A stretch of 64,000 nt of DNA from contig JAIGNY010003269.1 in the NCBI GenBank assembly GCA_020152595.1, positions 96,001-160,000 of the forward strand, written 5' to 3'. The notes under the pieces were generated by a model. That model saw only the letters and a list, made by a program, of their open reading frames with translations. It searched no databases and was not told the DNA's origin. Of this stretch, positions 38,900-52,092 are shown piece after piece. Source of the DNA: Chiridota heheva (Eukaryota > Echinodermata > Holothuroidea > Apodida > Chiridotidae). How positions within the stretch are numbered: the stretch's first letter is position 1; each line of letters opens with the position of its first letter. Made by a program: the position numbers and the translations under genes.

Positions 38900-41800
38900 T
38901 ACTTGCCTAGTATTTATGTACAGTACTTGTGCGGTCATGTTGAATAATTCAGCAAGCCATATCACATGCCTTATCAAAATTTTATGACGCTGGTAGAACA
39001 TGTGTCGTAAGAAATTTCAGCCATAGCGTAATAAACAAATTTGTCGTTAAAGCAAACCCTGCTCCAAATTGCCAATTCTGACAACATGCCTGGAAATGAC
39101 AGAAGTGTTCACTTACATGTAGCTTCTCCCTATTGTAAGTCTGGAACTACAAGATCACTATTTACTAAACAATAACCCAAGAAATGTGGAGCCTGAACAC
39201 TCATCAAATTTTGAAAATGTTTCTAAATATTTTATGAACTCATCTGCACAGCAAAACATTCAGTTATGTTTGCTTACAAGCAATTGGTATAACACCTACG
39301 GGAGATACTACAAGAAAGTATGTACATATAAAAGTAGTAAATGGAAAAACAGCAATGCTTGTGACTTAGTAGACTTAACAATCAAATTCCCAAAACATGT
39401 TTTCCAAACTATTAATCATATGTACACTATTAATTATATGTACACCTCTACACAAATGATTTGGAAGAAAAAGAAGCACTTAGAAATATAGACTGATTTT
39501 ATTACAACCTTTTCAAAATGTTACGATTTGTTCAGTATGGTACATCACCCCTTCAACCCTTCTTATAGGTGGGGGGAGGTCTGGAGTAGGAAGGTTCAAG
39601 GATATTGGTAATATGGTGCCATTTATGAAGTTTGTCAATTACTTTAATATTTACTTACTACTTTTCCAAACACAACATGAATGAAATTTAATGGGTGAAA
39701 GAAAAATCTTAGAAAAGAAAAGCAAAACGTACAATGCAGAAAATGTTGTAGGTTAGGTAAATATTGAGTATTTTACATCCCTTTCTCATAGAGATGCTCA
39801 CAGCCAGGCATTTGAGTAGACCATTTTGAGTGGGAAGTGTAAAGTATAAGATTCACTGACTAATTTTGATTATTGCCGATAAGTCTCAAACTTTCCTGAC
39901 GGAGTCTCCAATTTGCTTTAGGGTGTCACACCCCCCTACACCCTCCGGTATTTTAAGCCTACCCACGGCCGTTTGAAGCATTGGCGAATGAAGATCCACC
40001 AGAAATCAAATCCCTGACCTCTAGCTTGCCAAACTGATGTTATGACTGCATAGACCATGGAAATTTTGGTGTTGTTGTGTTTAGATGGTAGACAATGGAA
40101 CAGAGGATAATTGTGTGGCCTGGTCCAGTACTTAGTAATAGCTTAAAATCGAAAAATGTCTTACAGTAATAAAGATACAGAAGATTTGTTTAATTTTTTA
40201 GCGTTTCCCCCATGGCCTCCCATTGGAAAGTTTCAACTTCACAACTTAGTCTTAACAGATCTCATCCTAAAACATCTCCACCACTCAACTGCTGCCCTTC
40301 CCCTGTTCCAATTAGTCCCAAATTTTAACCACTACACCAAATTTAATCAAAATCCAAGCATCAGTTCTTTAGATATCTTGATGAGGGACTACTCACCTTA
40401 ATATTTTCCCACCCCTCCATTTGCACCCTTCCCCTGTTCCAATGTCTTAAATTCTAACTGTAACAAAACCCACACACCAAATTTATTCCAATTCAATTAT
40501 TAGTTCTTTAGATATCTTGATGACAGACAAACAGGGCAAAAACATGTCCCCACCTCCTGCCCCCACCCATTTTCACCCTTCCCCTATTCCAATATGACTC
40601 AAAATTTAATCACTTCCTCCTTAAGCAGAAACACAACCACACACCAAATTTAATCCAAATTCAATTTTTCGTTCTTGAGATATCTTGATGACAGACAAAC
40701 AAACATACAAACAAACAAACAAGAGGCGAAAACATATACTCCGTCCAACTTCAGAGGTAACAAGATAATCTCATTTGATCTGGTCACTCAGGTGCAAATT
40801 CTTTTTATAGAGGTCAGGTCCCCTTTTAACATTTCTGGCCATGCATGCCTGCCATGATAAGAAGCATGTATGTAACACATTCATCTTTTAAAAGAACCTT
40901 AGCCACAATCTTTGTTGACATGAATGAAATTGTATTTGTAGAGAAGAGCTTGCATGGTAACCATACAAATTAACATTCAATAAGCAACAATATAATTAAT
41001 TATATCTCATAAGAATAGTAAGTTATGAATTCTTCACCCAGCCCACAATGTTTTTCTTTCAAAATTGTTCAACCATGAACTCTTAAGTAGTTTATTGATA
41101 CTATTTGTGTGGTATAGTAACTGAACCTAATTTCATGCACCCCCTAGTTTTGTGCACTATGTACTGTAATATGTTCGATTCCACCTAGTTTAGCAACCAA
41201 TTTCGAACAATCTGACTTACGAGCTAAAACTTATATTTAAAATCGTGAAAATGACGCTTCCTGAGATAAGAAGAGACCAATATTTCTTACTTAAAATCCA
41301 ATATAACTCACATCCTAAAAGAAATTTTCCTTTAAAAAATTACTGGTCCAGTTGAGCCAATAAAAACAGCAGTTTTTCCTTCTCACTCGAACACACACAT
41401 TCATCTGCTGTCACTGAAGTTAGGATACAGGACGTTTGATTATGTAATGATGGCTTAAGCTATAAAAAAAAGTATAAACAAAGGTCACATCGGGTTCAAA
41501 ACTGATGAATATTTAAGAGCTTAAACTTAAGGCTATGACGTTACAAAAGTTCATTTCCGTCCCGCGATAGGGTATGAATTTTTTTTTTTTTTATAGTATT
41601 CTTGTTCAAATGAATAATATGTGAGTGTTAATGCAAAGAGATTAAACAAACAAATGAAAGGTCTAGGTAGATTCTTTTCACCAAATATCACTAAAAATAA
41701 GCTATTGAATCAGAATGTGTTTTAGTGTGAGTGCTTGTTAATCTTATGCCCCCATTGTAAAGACTCGGAGGAGTAATTTTTTTATGTTTCAATGTCTTAT

Positions 41801-42919
41801 ATATATTAACTATTTAAAAACAAGATTTTGCAACCTGTTAGAAAGGATCTTCAAGTTTTCCTAATGGATAAAAGCAAAAAAATTTCCATGGAAAAGTTTT
41901 TTTTATATTCATCACCGTTACAAAGATGAGAAGTTTAGTGACACCTGTAAAGAATTTTTTAAGGTAAGTTCTCGATTTTTTTTTTAAATTTCGCCATTTT
42001 CTTTCTTAAGTGCACGAAATTAGGTTCCCCCATGCTATATGCTAAAGTGATTGTAAGAGACTGCGCTAAGTGGTGAAGCCATGGGGGTATTAGGGTCCCC
42101 AAATGCATACATTTCCAATGGTTGAAATATTTGGCATCTTAAGCTAAACTAACTAATTAATATTTCACAAGATCATAAGATGTTGTAAACAACAGGCATT
42201 GAGGAGGTCGGACATCTGGGAATGTTGTGGTGCATGGCGACGTAACAATGCTTTTTTGACGATCTCAAACTTCAGTCAAAGGGGAAAACAAACAGTCAGT
42301 TATCATTGCAGTCAATGGGAGAAAAACCTATTTTTTGTCATTTTTCAACAAATACTTGACAGAATGTATTTTTCTTCACAAATGTTGTGTATTAGACAGT
42401 AGTTTCCAACATATATGAGTACCGTTAATTTTCGTTGACTGGCTAAGGCGACACAAGTATTCATAAAAAATATCCCGTTGACCATAATGATGAAGTTTCC
42501 CCTTTAACTTGGCAAAATCGTACTAAGCCCGTACGCAGTTACGTCGAACCGACCACCTCAATACTGTACATACAGGTGGTGACAGCTAGGGCCCCTTTCC
42601 AGCAGGCAATGCTCCTTCTTTCGGTGTGTGGGCTCCTCCCACACACATGATCTACAGTACTTGATTTTTCAATGGTGTTGGACCCAACATAGAAATTCAG
42701 TTCGGTTTGTCAAGACTACCTTCTACATTGGCCTGCCAAAGGTTGGCACCAAGATTTGTGCATTTTATACAGGCAATGACAGCAGAGCATGATTAAAATG
42801 GAAGATCTAAACAAGTGGATTGTAAACATATCATGCAACTTTAGCTGAAGGTGCCATCAGGGGCACTTGTGGGAAACCAGGACTCCACAAAATTGGGATT
42901 TAATTTTCCCCTGCAAAAA
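38900..42919. other. No gene recognised apart from repeats listed
   Basis: A 101-codon plus frame at 39186-39491 is unbiased in composition but matches no family I know. The remainder is AT-rich with T-runs (41580). Confidence 0.4.
40280..40720. repeat. Three degenerate tandem copies, ~130-170 bp
   Basis: GTTCTTTAGATATCTTGATG-like boxes at about 40374, 40503 and 40671. Each follows a CACCAAATTTAATCCAAAT box and a CCCTTCCCCTGTTCCAAT box. The last ends in an AAAC run. Short ORFs across it are ignored. Confidence 0.7.
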
Positions 42920-43021
42920 GTGAATCTGAATCTGAAACGGTTAAGTCAGCAAAAATCCTTCAAGAGGACATGAACGCCAACCGAGCGTAAAAAGTATGAG
43001 TAAAAAATAATATAAAAAAAA

Positions 43022-43450
43022 CTAGTTAGCAATACAGGTGTTAGTAAGTTTAGCTTTGAAACAGTTGAGACTTAGTGCATGAACAATGTCTGACGGTAAA
43101 GCATTCCAATCCTTTAGTGTGTGAGGGAAGAAAGAGTGTTTATATACATTCTTTTTAGCATAGGGAACCTGGAAATTAAGGTCATGATTATTTCTTGTAT
43201 TAGTTCTAACGGTGGGGATAAGTTCATCTTTATTGATGGCGACAAGATTGTTATTGATTTTATATAGCATATGCAGCCGGGTGTTGTATCGTCTTGTTTT
43301 AAGCAGGGGCCAATCTAATTTATAAAGCATGTTTTTTACACTAGATTTATAAGAGTAGTCTGCCATACAGAACCTGGCTGCTCTCCTTTGAATAGATTCA
43401 AGTTTATCCACATCGCACTGGTGATGGGGTCCCAGACTGCAGATGCGCAC
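43022..43450 (-). pseudogene. LINE ORF2 C-terminal fragment
   Basis: After a second frame change the reading continues HQCDVDKLESIQRRAARF, the LExxQRRAARF signature found after the RT domain in many LINEs. It ends with LKDWNALPSDIV and a stop at 43022. It is the natural C terminus of the broken ORF at 43467. With at least two frameshifts this copy cannot make the protein. Confidence 0.7.
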
Positions 43451-43466
43451 TCAAGTACTGGCCTGA

Positions 43467-43965
43467 CTAGAGCTTTATAAGCAGTGGATTTAACGTCGTG
43501 GGACAGTTTGAGAGGTTACGTTTTAAAAGGCCAAGTATAGAGTTAGCTTTCTTGGTTATGTTATGTATATGTTTATCCCATCTAAGTTTATTATCAATTT
43601 CAACACCTAGGTATGGGTGGGAGTTGACATGTTTTAGTGGCTGGTTGCATAAGGTATAAACAGGTGATTTAAAGCATTTCTTAGAGGAAATTGACAAGAT
43701 GTAGCATTTGGAGGGGTTGAAATTCATTTGCCATTTGTTTGGCCATTGTTCAAGTTTGTTAAGATCATCTTGGAGGATTTGTTGGTCAGAGGGGTTATCA
43801 ATTGTTCTGTACACAAGGCAGTCATCAGCAAACAGTCTGACTGTGCTGTTTATATTATCAGGGATGTCATTTATATATAAGAGGAAAAGTAATGGACCCA
43901 AGACAGTACCTTGTGGTACACCGGATAAAACCTGTTTAGAATCAAAAGGTTGTAGCCCCTTCCCC
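43467..43965 (-). pseudogene. Reverse transcriptase fragment (palm and thumb)
   Basis: Shows SGVPQGTVLGPLLFLLYIND (fingers/palm), then FADD, the catalytic aspartate pair, then the W...WQMNFNPSKC and LGVEID blocks of LINE reverse transcriptases. The frame is lost after the LSNCPTTLNPLL segment: the conserved AYKALVRPVLECASAVWDP block continues in another frame at about 43412-43466. The residues before KGLQPFDSK do not look like RT and mark the truncation point. The open frame reaches 44009 only by chance. Confidence 0.75.
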
Positions 43966-44757
43966 TGACTAGCATTCCCAAATGTGGCTAAGAATAAAGA
44001 AATACACAAACATGCCTACCTTTTCTCTGATCCCCATTTTCTCTCAAATGGAAGAGGCATTAGAATAGAAGAAAGGCTTGTGGTGCTTGTTGCAGCTGGT
44101 AAGCTTGATTTATTCCAACAGTCCTTGCTTCCTGACAAGTTCCAGAAGATAGCTTTAGAACAGCTCAGAGATAAGTACTTCTCAAGCTAGAACTTGTTCG
44201 CACATGCAAAAAATGAGGTTACATCACAGAGATCTAGCCTAGCCTACTTGGTTACATACTACTATAGTTACACTCTTGAAAACATAAGTTAAGCAGCCAA
44301 AGTTAATGCACGGTATTATTCTTTCTCTCAAGAACTTTCAAGATTCTTTCTCTCAAGTGCTCGCCTGAAGTCAAATATTAATAAGAAAAGTGAACGGCCC
44401 ACAGTCCTAAGCGTTGCACGCTCTAGTGAAAAATTAGCTTAACTTAAACAAAAATTTCACAAGTGCCATTTAGTGCCAAAATAGCCACATTCAAGATTCA
44501 TACTTCAAGGCTTTAAACCAGACACAACATTGTTAGTAAACTAATCACCAATCCAAAAGTACAAACAGCTCCACGTAAAAAAATAAACGCACCGTAAAAC
44601 TAAAACTCGCAATAGGAAATGAACGACAGAGAATACCTCAAAAAAGAAGTAAACGGCTTAAATTAAAACATCTCTTCGGAATGAGTACAAATATTCCAAA
44701 CAAAACTACGAAAATCATTATAAGTCATCCTTTCGTTTCCATGCGACAAAGACAACC

Positions 44758-44779
44758 GTAGGCCTAACGTTAGGCCTAC
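44758..44779. repeat. Perfect 22-bp palindrome
   Basis: Core GGCCTAACGTTAGGCC with TA and G/C extended pairing on each side. The same 16-bp core occurs at 34490-34505 inside the hAT-like element. Confidence 0.85.
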
Positions 44780-45079
44780 AGACGATTGACATTGATGTTG
44801 AACGTGACCGATTTCATATTCCGTACATTCTCAAAAAGTGTAACTAAACATCAGTGCAGCGATACCGGCAACTTACAAATTCGTAGCAGACGAAAATGTC
44901 AACAGATGGCGGCATGGAGGTTTACTCTTCTTGAAAAGCTTATCGCTTAACAAGAACAGCCTAATTTAAAAAAGGGCTGGCGTGGCATTTTTTTTTTTTT
45001 CGTTTGGATAGTAATAAAGAAAGCATTGGCGTGGATTCTCCCCCTACAAAATTATAGCTTCCCCCTCCCCTAAAAAAAA

Positions 45080-45310
45080 AAAAATATCATTCTACATCTT
45101 CTGCGAAAATTTCATTACTGAATTTTAAGGAAATCTTCGTCAATTTTCCGGAAATCTCCTTCAATTTGGAGAAAACTTCTTTCATTTTTGTGAAATCAAA
45201 AAGCTTAAAGCTCTTTAGTGAAATCTTCTTCAATTCCTGGGAAATTTTCTTTAATTTCCAGGTAAATTCTTTACTTTCCGTCAATTCGAGAAATTTTCAG
45301 GAAGCGTTGC
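45080..45310. repeat. Degenerate ~24-bp AT-rich tandem repeat
   Basis: Successive CTTCAATTTTCGGAAATTT-like units. Similar stretches on one or other strand lie at about 36280-36500, 50625-50705 and 63870-63945. Family unknown. Confidence 0.55.
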
Positions 45311-46490
45311 CAAAATAGAAAGTTTTTACCAATTTTACGCATTTTCCTACAATTCTATGTTTATAATTTCACACTTTCATCAAAATAAAGCATGCATGCA
45401 ACCGGGAAATAGAACCCTTAACTCCTACCTACGCCTCTATCCTCCTTAATCTGAAAACGGCCTTCAGTGTTGTTGTTGTTTTGTTTTTTTTTTTTTTTGT
45501 TTTTTTGGGGGGGGGAGTGCTTAAGCTCCCTCAAAAACGAAAAGCTAGACACGGCCCTGAAAGAAAGAGTACAAAGTTATGTAGCTTTAATAAAGACGAT
45601 CTGCGACTTGCTTCTCCTGAAATAAATCATACACACGCCGAATTTGGCAGATTGCAAGATTACAGTGTGTACGTGATGAAAGATTACAGTCTGTACGTGA
45701 TGGACGCTAACAATTTCTTAACCTGTTTACTTGGCTCTTTAGGTTTCAGAACCGCATCCGGTATAATCAACTTTCTGACTGTATCAAGGGCGTAGGAAGC
45801 GGAAGGGGGAATCTATCCCCCAGTCAAAATTCAGGGGGGATAAATTATGCTTTAGCCCCCCCCCCCCCCTTCACTTCTCATATACGAAAAACCCCTTATA
45901 AGACTTATTTATACCCACTTTAAATAATATAACTTTATAGGATATTGTCATATGTTCTAATTTCTTCGATTATGTTGAAAAAAAAGGTAATGTTATTTCG
46001 ATGGAGACTTTATTACTTCTTAGCACCCTCAAAATCATTTTGAGCTGATCAAAGCTGTATTAAACATAACATTTGCGTACTACCGCAGACTCTGAGTGCA
46101 GGCAGCATAATTATTTTTCCCAGAAGTGTTTGAATATAACTGTACATGTATAAAGAGAAAGATTTTTTTTTTTATAGAGAAAGAACTGTTTTGTTTTGTA
46201 ACCCCTTACTAAAATTGATTCGATGGGCTGACGGGATATACCTGAAAACAGCTTCCTTCATGCTCAGATATGTCAAAAAAGGTTGTTTTATAGATGTAAG
46301 CTTGGACATTTTGAATAAACATGTTTTACAGACTAACACGTGTCTTTTCTTTTTGTGTATCTGCCTGGTCTTTTTTTAGCTCCATAGCCTGGAGTCTACG
46401 ATCGAATCCTTTTTGTAAAAAGTGATAGACCTATACAAACATATTTATATATTTGAAACGGCCTCTTATTGGCTACCCCGACTTAACCAC

Positions 46491-46909
46491 AATTTGTGCT
46501 TTTCATGATGACTGTTAGCAAGTCTGTTAGAGTTCAAAAAGAAGATAACAAGAATGTCACTTTTTCATTCTTCTTTGAAGAAAAAAAAATGCCCAAAGTG
46601 CCAAACATGCCCAAGAAACCATGCCAAAAACGAGGCTTCTGGATGGGTATGGGGGTCGAGGTCCTCGGAGAAATAAAGCTTCAGCCCCCAAAAAAAAAAA
46701 AATTAATTTGTGCTTTTCATGATGACTGTTAGCAAGTCTGTTAGAGTTCAAAAAGAAGATAACAAGAATGTCACTTTTTCATTCTTCTTTGAAGAAAAAA
46801 AAATGCCCAAAGTGCCAAACATGCCCAAGAAACCATGCCAAAAACGAGGCTTCTGGATGGGTATGGGGGTCGAGGTCCTCGGAGAAATAAAGCTTCAGCC
46901 CCAAAAAAA
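46491..46909. repeat. 214-bp tandem duplication with AATAAA and A-runs
   Basis: Two nearly identical copies start at 46491 and 46705. Each ends GAAATAAAGCTTCAGCCCC followed by an A run, like a poly(A)-tailed 3' end, so two tandem retro-insertions or one duplicated tail are possible. The identical 78-codon frames in both copies are not recognised. Confidence 0.8.
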
Positions 46910-47481
46910 TTGTTCCTACGCCACTGGACCGTATTATACGCTATAGCCACTACATGGCTGCTATACAAGTACTGCAAGTATTGCCTAGCATGTAGTGCCT
47001 ACCGAGTGGTTATTTATCTCACTACATCGGTGAGACTAGCCTCTTTCATTTCAAATAATATTATTCTCCTTCACTATCTATTTGTGACTCTTCAAAACAT
47101 ATTTTGGTGTAATAAATATTTTCTATTATGTTTCTGAAACAGTAAAAATGTCTAAATAATACTATTCTTAATATCACTTTTTAGACCTGGCTATTAAAAT
47201 ACTGGATTGGCACCGGGGGTTTTCGTCTACATTCCTCAACGTTGCCAATTTACATGACTTTTGCAAATAAAAACAACGTCATCAATTTCTTAAATAGCAT
47301 TGCTGAAATTGATTGTAGCATAGAAACCATTAAAATACAACCTTTAATAAATAGCACTTAATTTGAAGTCCATATTCTCTTCAATTATTAAAATTTAAGG
47401 TATAGTTCTCAATTAAAAGATGGCGGATTATGAGCATGGAGTTTACCAATACTCGCGACAGAAAAAAGTCTAAATTAGAAG

Positions 47482-47741
47482 TATACTACGGAGCCCGGGA
47501 AGTAACATAAGAAAATATTTTTTTTATCTCGTCCCCTAGAGATGTTATCTCGTTTCCACAAGATACATATTATCTCGTTCCCACGAGATACATATTATCT
47601 CGTTCCCATGAGATATCATCTCGTTCCCACAATATATTATCTCGTTCCCACGATATATTATCTTGTTCCCACGATATATTATTTAGTGGGAACTAGATCA
47701 AAAAGGATTTTCCAATGTCACTTACCGGGCTCCGTAGTATA
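47482..47741. mobile_element. Small MITE with TATCTCGT hairpin repeats
   Basis: Ends are inverted repeats TATACTACGGAGCCCGG and its complement (1 mismatch within about 22 bp); the outer TATA could be the target duplication. The interior holds five or more tandem copies of ATCTCGTTCCCACGAGATA, whose TATCTCGT and ACGAGATA arms form a hairpin with a TCCC loop. No protein is encoded; the ORF through it is a by-product. Confidence 0.65.
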
Positions 47742-48230
47742 TAGACAGCTTTTTAGTTTTTGTTTAAGGTTCATAAAATTATGTGTAGAGAGCTGTTTTT
47801 TAACAGTTTAAGTTTGTAAACTTGCAACTGACATTTGATTTCACGTCATGGCTGATCAAATTTGAAGATTTTTTGTGTAAACAAGATTTCCGTTGTAATT
47901 CTTTATATGCCTTTCCTATTAGGTTCATAAATAATTGTTACAGTACATGTGGATTGGAATTTTGAAGAAAACATTCTTACCGAGTAGATAAATCCTCTAA
48001 AAATGTTTTTAAGTGCAATCTTTAAGACGTATCAGATTTTCTGAGCTATGGAACAGGGGTATGGGATTGAAAGTCCCCCACACACACATTTCATCAAGGT
48101 CCCTTTGACCCCCTACTTTTTAAAATGTCTGCAGGTTCAAATTGCTTCAGAGGTTTAGAAGAAGGAAACAATATTGATAAAATTACAATCTAAAATATGT
48201 AACAATTGATGAATAAACCAATGACCAAAT

Positions 48231-48560
48231 CTAGTCAGGCTGTCAGGGTCCCATACTAGCTATTGCATTAGAGTCGTAATTCCCTGGGCAGGGGAAATGC
48301 CCCCTCCCCACATTTTCCAGCAACTTTGCAGCATATTTTTTTTTATTCAGTACATTTTGGGGGAAATTGCTTCTTACTACCCCCCCTCCCTCAATCTGGT
48401 CAAGCTGTCAGGGTCCCATACTAGCTATTGCACCAGGGTCGTAATTCCCTGGGCAGGGGGCATGCCCCCTCCCCACATTTTCCAGCAACTTTGCAGCACA
48501 ATTCTTTTTAATCAGTACATTTTTGGGAGGAAATCGCTTTACACCCTCCCTCCCCACACA
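48231..48560. repeat. 165-bp tandem duplication
   Basis: Copies start at 48231 and 48396; shared blocks include GCTGTCAGGGTCCCATACTA and CACATTTTCCAGCAACTTTG. Non-coding. Confidence 0.85.
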
Positions 48561-49605
48561 CACTTTTTGGATAGGAGACCATGTCCCCCACTTTCCAAAT
48601 GAGAATGACGGCCCTGTATAGCACTGCGACTCCAATTCCCCCTTTTCCACAAAAATTGTTGCCAATCCCCCCTCCGCATTGGTGTGTAGCCTACAGATGT
48701 ATGGGGAAAGGAAATAGATTTTCCGAGTGATGATCTTACATCAAAAAAAAAATACAAATGAAAATGAGAATAAGACAATTGTTGGACCAATTTAGCTTCA
48801 AAGGAGTGAGAAAAAATTGCATAATTTTGTCTCTGAAACTCCCCTCCCCTGGTTTAACTATACACAACTATTCCAGAGTATAGAAAGCATTGAGCCATGC
48901 AGGTAATTTAGCTGGGTAGTTTATCCTCTCAAAATTTGGAAAATACTAGAGGTGCCAAAGCAATAGCGACAAAGACAACGTTTTTGTATAGTGTCATTTT
49001 ACATAATGCATTATATTTTTTCTTCAGAAAAGAATGTGCATGGAGAGGGGTGCAAGTCTTGGATATCGGCCCTAAAAGTTTTAAAGGCTCATACTGTCCC
49101 TATTTTGTTACGTTTTTGTACGAACCAATCCTGACCGTTCAAATAGTCCATGTTAGTTTTAAACTTAAGAAATTAAACCAACACATTTTATCCGTTTATT
49201 TGAATAAGATTGTGGGAGACAATATTTCTTCTTCCTAGGGAAGACTTCTAAATTCTGGGATATGTTAATTTATAGCTAAAATAACTTATCCTTAGTGCTT
49301 TACAGGTTTTAGCTCATGCACGATCACTCGGCAACTCATATATAGCGGAGTAACCTTTTTCTTGTCTCCATGGGTCCAACGACAGTATCATAGTCATGGG
49401 TAGCATAACTGCTGGCACAGGCGGCTCGCCACATGTGCATTAGGGGTGAACTTGCCCCTCCCCCCAAAATTTTAATCTGGCATTGTTTTCTGTATTGAAT
49501 CATATGTATATAATTAACAAGATTATTCGTATTTTCACACCCAATCATGTTTTGACTCTCCAACTAAAAACCTTTTACAGCCGCCAGTAGTTGCAGGTGC
49601 GCCCC

Positions 49606-50030
<425 letters not shown>

Positions 50031-50033
50031 AAT

Positions 50034-50485
50034 ATGTTTGTGTTACTTTCTTCAATCTGTTAATAAAAAGATCCATTAAAATAAGGGGACTTGAATATAT
50101 TATGATATTTTGAATAGCAATCTTTTATCTCTGTCAGTCTGTAAAAAGGCACCTTTTAAACTTTAAAAAGATGGGAGAGGGCTCGTCAGTTTATGTCATG
50201 ACAGTAGCCCGGGTGCAATTAAAAGGTTTTGCCCATCTGCCCTACATAACCCATTTCAAAGATGCCCCACTAATGAAGTTTGGGGTTGCTCGCATAGTAA
50301 AGAGTTTGTACAAATTATAAGCTGGGAAAACAAAGGTAGGAAGAGGCTAAGGCTGTTTATGTATGAAAAGTCCAATATTGTTTCATATGCATAGGGCTCT
50401 TGGGTCCCAACTTTGTTATAGGGAAAAATTAAGAATAGTGTATAGGTTTTTAATGTTTGAAAGGGTATGTTCCTTCTCTAAAATA
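50034..50485. repeat. Dispersed repeat copy B, next to an AAT array
   Basis: Shares the ordered blocks listed for 8994-10215, but has only a short GAATATATTATGATATTTT where copy A has the TA expansion. No gene seen. Confidence 0.65.
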
Positions 50486-51587
50486 GCACTTGTTTTCTTT
50501 GGATGAGCATTTTCCTTTTGAAAAAGGCACTTTTCCTCCCTGAAAAGGGCACTTTTTAAACTTTTGATTTTGGTACCCCACTAATGATGGTCTGACAAAT
50601 TGATTTTGCAGAGTCAAATTCAAATTTTACTTGAATTTTTGAGAAATTTCCTTCATTTCCGGAAAATGTTTTTCAATTTTCAGAATATTTTCTTAAATTA
50701 AACTTTTCTAGAAATATTTTATTTTCCATAACTCCCCCCCCCTCCCCTCCCCCTTTCCTTTCTTTACAAATACCTTTTGGATATAAGTGGCTCGTATATA
50801 TTTGTATAAGTTTGTTGGGTCAAAAATCCCAATGTTAAATATCTTCCTAAATCGCTGCCTTTTGGCAGGTTGGTTCAACTTGCAAGGAGTCATATACAGC
50901 ATGGGAGGAAAATTGTTTAGCTGTTGCACCCAGTTGAATTCCAGATTTGCACAGGATATCGACAATGACCTTTTACAAATCATTTTGACATGAAGGTTTG
51001 CCTAATATATATATTTTTGTGGAAATCATTGAGGGTCATCATCATATTCGTTCAGTCCACAAAATATAATTATGATACCAATTATTTTGTAGATGGTTAT
51101 AGGTTTATAAGAAAAGAAAATGAGATAATTGCATCCGACTAATTTTGGATTTGATATTCCCCACCCCCACCACATAATTATCAATGGGGCATGTTGTCAC
51201 CTCCTACTCCCAGCTAAGCAACAAGAACCCACTGGAGTCCAACTAGAACCTAAGCAACTCCTTAACCTATTCATTATTTGCGGTAGACACCACAAAAAAA
51301 CAACCGAAATAGTCGTCAGGTTGATGACGACTCGTTCAGTATCATTTCTAACATCACTTCCATAATCTGATAATAGTGATAGCACGCCACCAAACATATA
51401 CATTGGTTGCCTTTCTTGTTGTAAGTGTAGTTAAGTGTATGCAATATGGGCTAATACAGGCAGACAGGAAGTGCATATCTAGTGGCAAGTTTGCAACTTC
51501 AGATTTACAGCGCCTTTTCAATCATACAGTGATATTACGGTTACTTCTCAATTCGGATACACAAATATAATTTGTTATGTGTATGGC

Positions 51588-52092
51588 AAGAATCTGATAT
51601 CAAGAATCTAAATTTCCGATATCAAATATTCATTTTGTGATATTAAAAATTGAATTCTTGATATAAAAAATTGAATTTCAAATATCAGAAATTCAATTTT
51701 TGATATCAGAAATTGATTATTAGATATCAAAAATCCAATTTTAGATATCAAGAATTCAATTTTGATAACACAAAATGAATTTTTGATATCGGAAATTTAA
51801 TTCTGGATATCAAAAATTATATTCTTGATATCAGAAATAAGGTTTTCTAAGATATCAGCAAAAAGATTTTTGATATCAAAATTAGTTAATCTAATATCAC
51901 AAAAAGAATTATTGATATCGGTAATTTATTTCTGGATATCAAAAATCTAATTTTTCATATCAGAAAATAATTTATGATATCAGAAATAGATTTCCTGATA
52001 TCAGGAAATATTTCTTGATATCAGAAAATGTTTTTCTGATATCATAAATTATTTCTTTCTATCAGAAATTCATTTTCTGTTATCAGAAATTT
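51588..52092. repeat. GATATC palindrome array
   Basis: Sixteen exact GATATC sites plus several one-base variants, about every 20-26 bp, separated by A/T-rich spacers such as AGAAATTCAATTTTT. Both strands look alike because the core and much of the spacer are self-complementary. No coding. Confidence 0.85.

Larger units (their letters stand above)
42920..43965 (-). mobile_element. 5'-truncated non-LTR retrotransposon
   Basis: The 3' half of a reverse transcriptase frame is followed by a short 3' UTR ending in a GATTCA repeat (about 42921-42945), a type of tail used by CR1/L2-like and related LINEs. Everything upstream of the SGVPQG motif's immediate neighbourhood is missing, as expected from incomplete reverse transcription. 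I cannot place the clade with certainty (Jockey/CR1-like group). Confidence 0.7.
43966..46490. other. No gene recognised
   Basis: A 68-codon frame at 43984-44190 and a 104-codon frame at 45481-45795 (starts in a T-run, contains a 24-bp duplication GATTACAGT...GTACGTGATG) are not recognised. Poly-C run near 45857. Confidence 0.4.

Noticed and set aside
43984-44190. 68-codon plus-strand ORF next to the LINE
   Set aside because: No recognised domain, overlaps the truncation zone, and lacks supporting signals.
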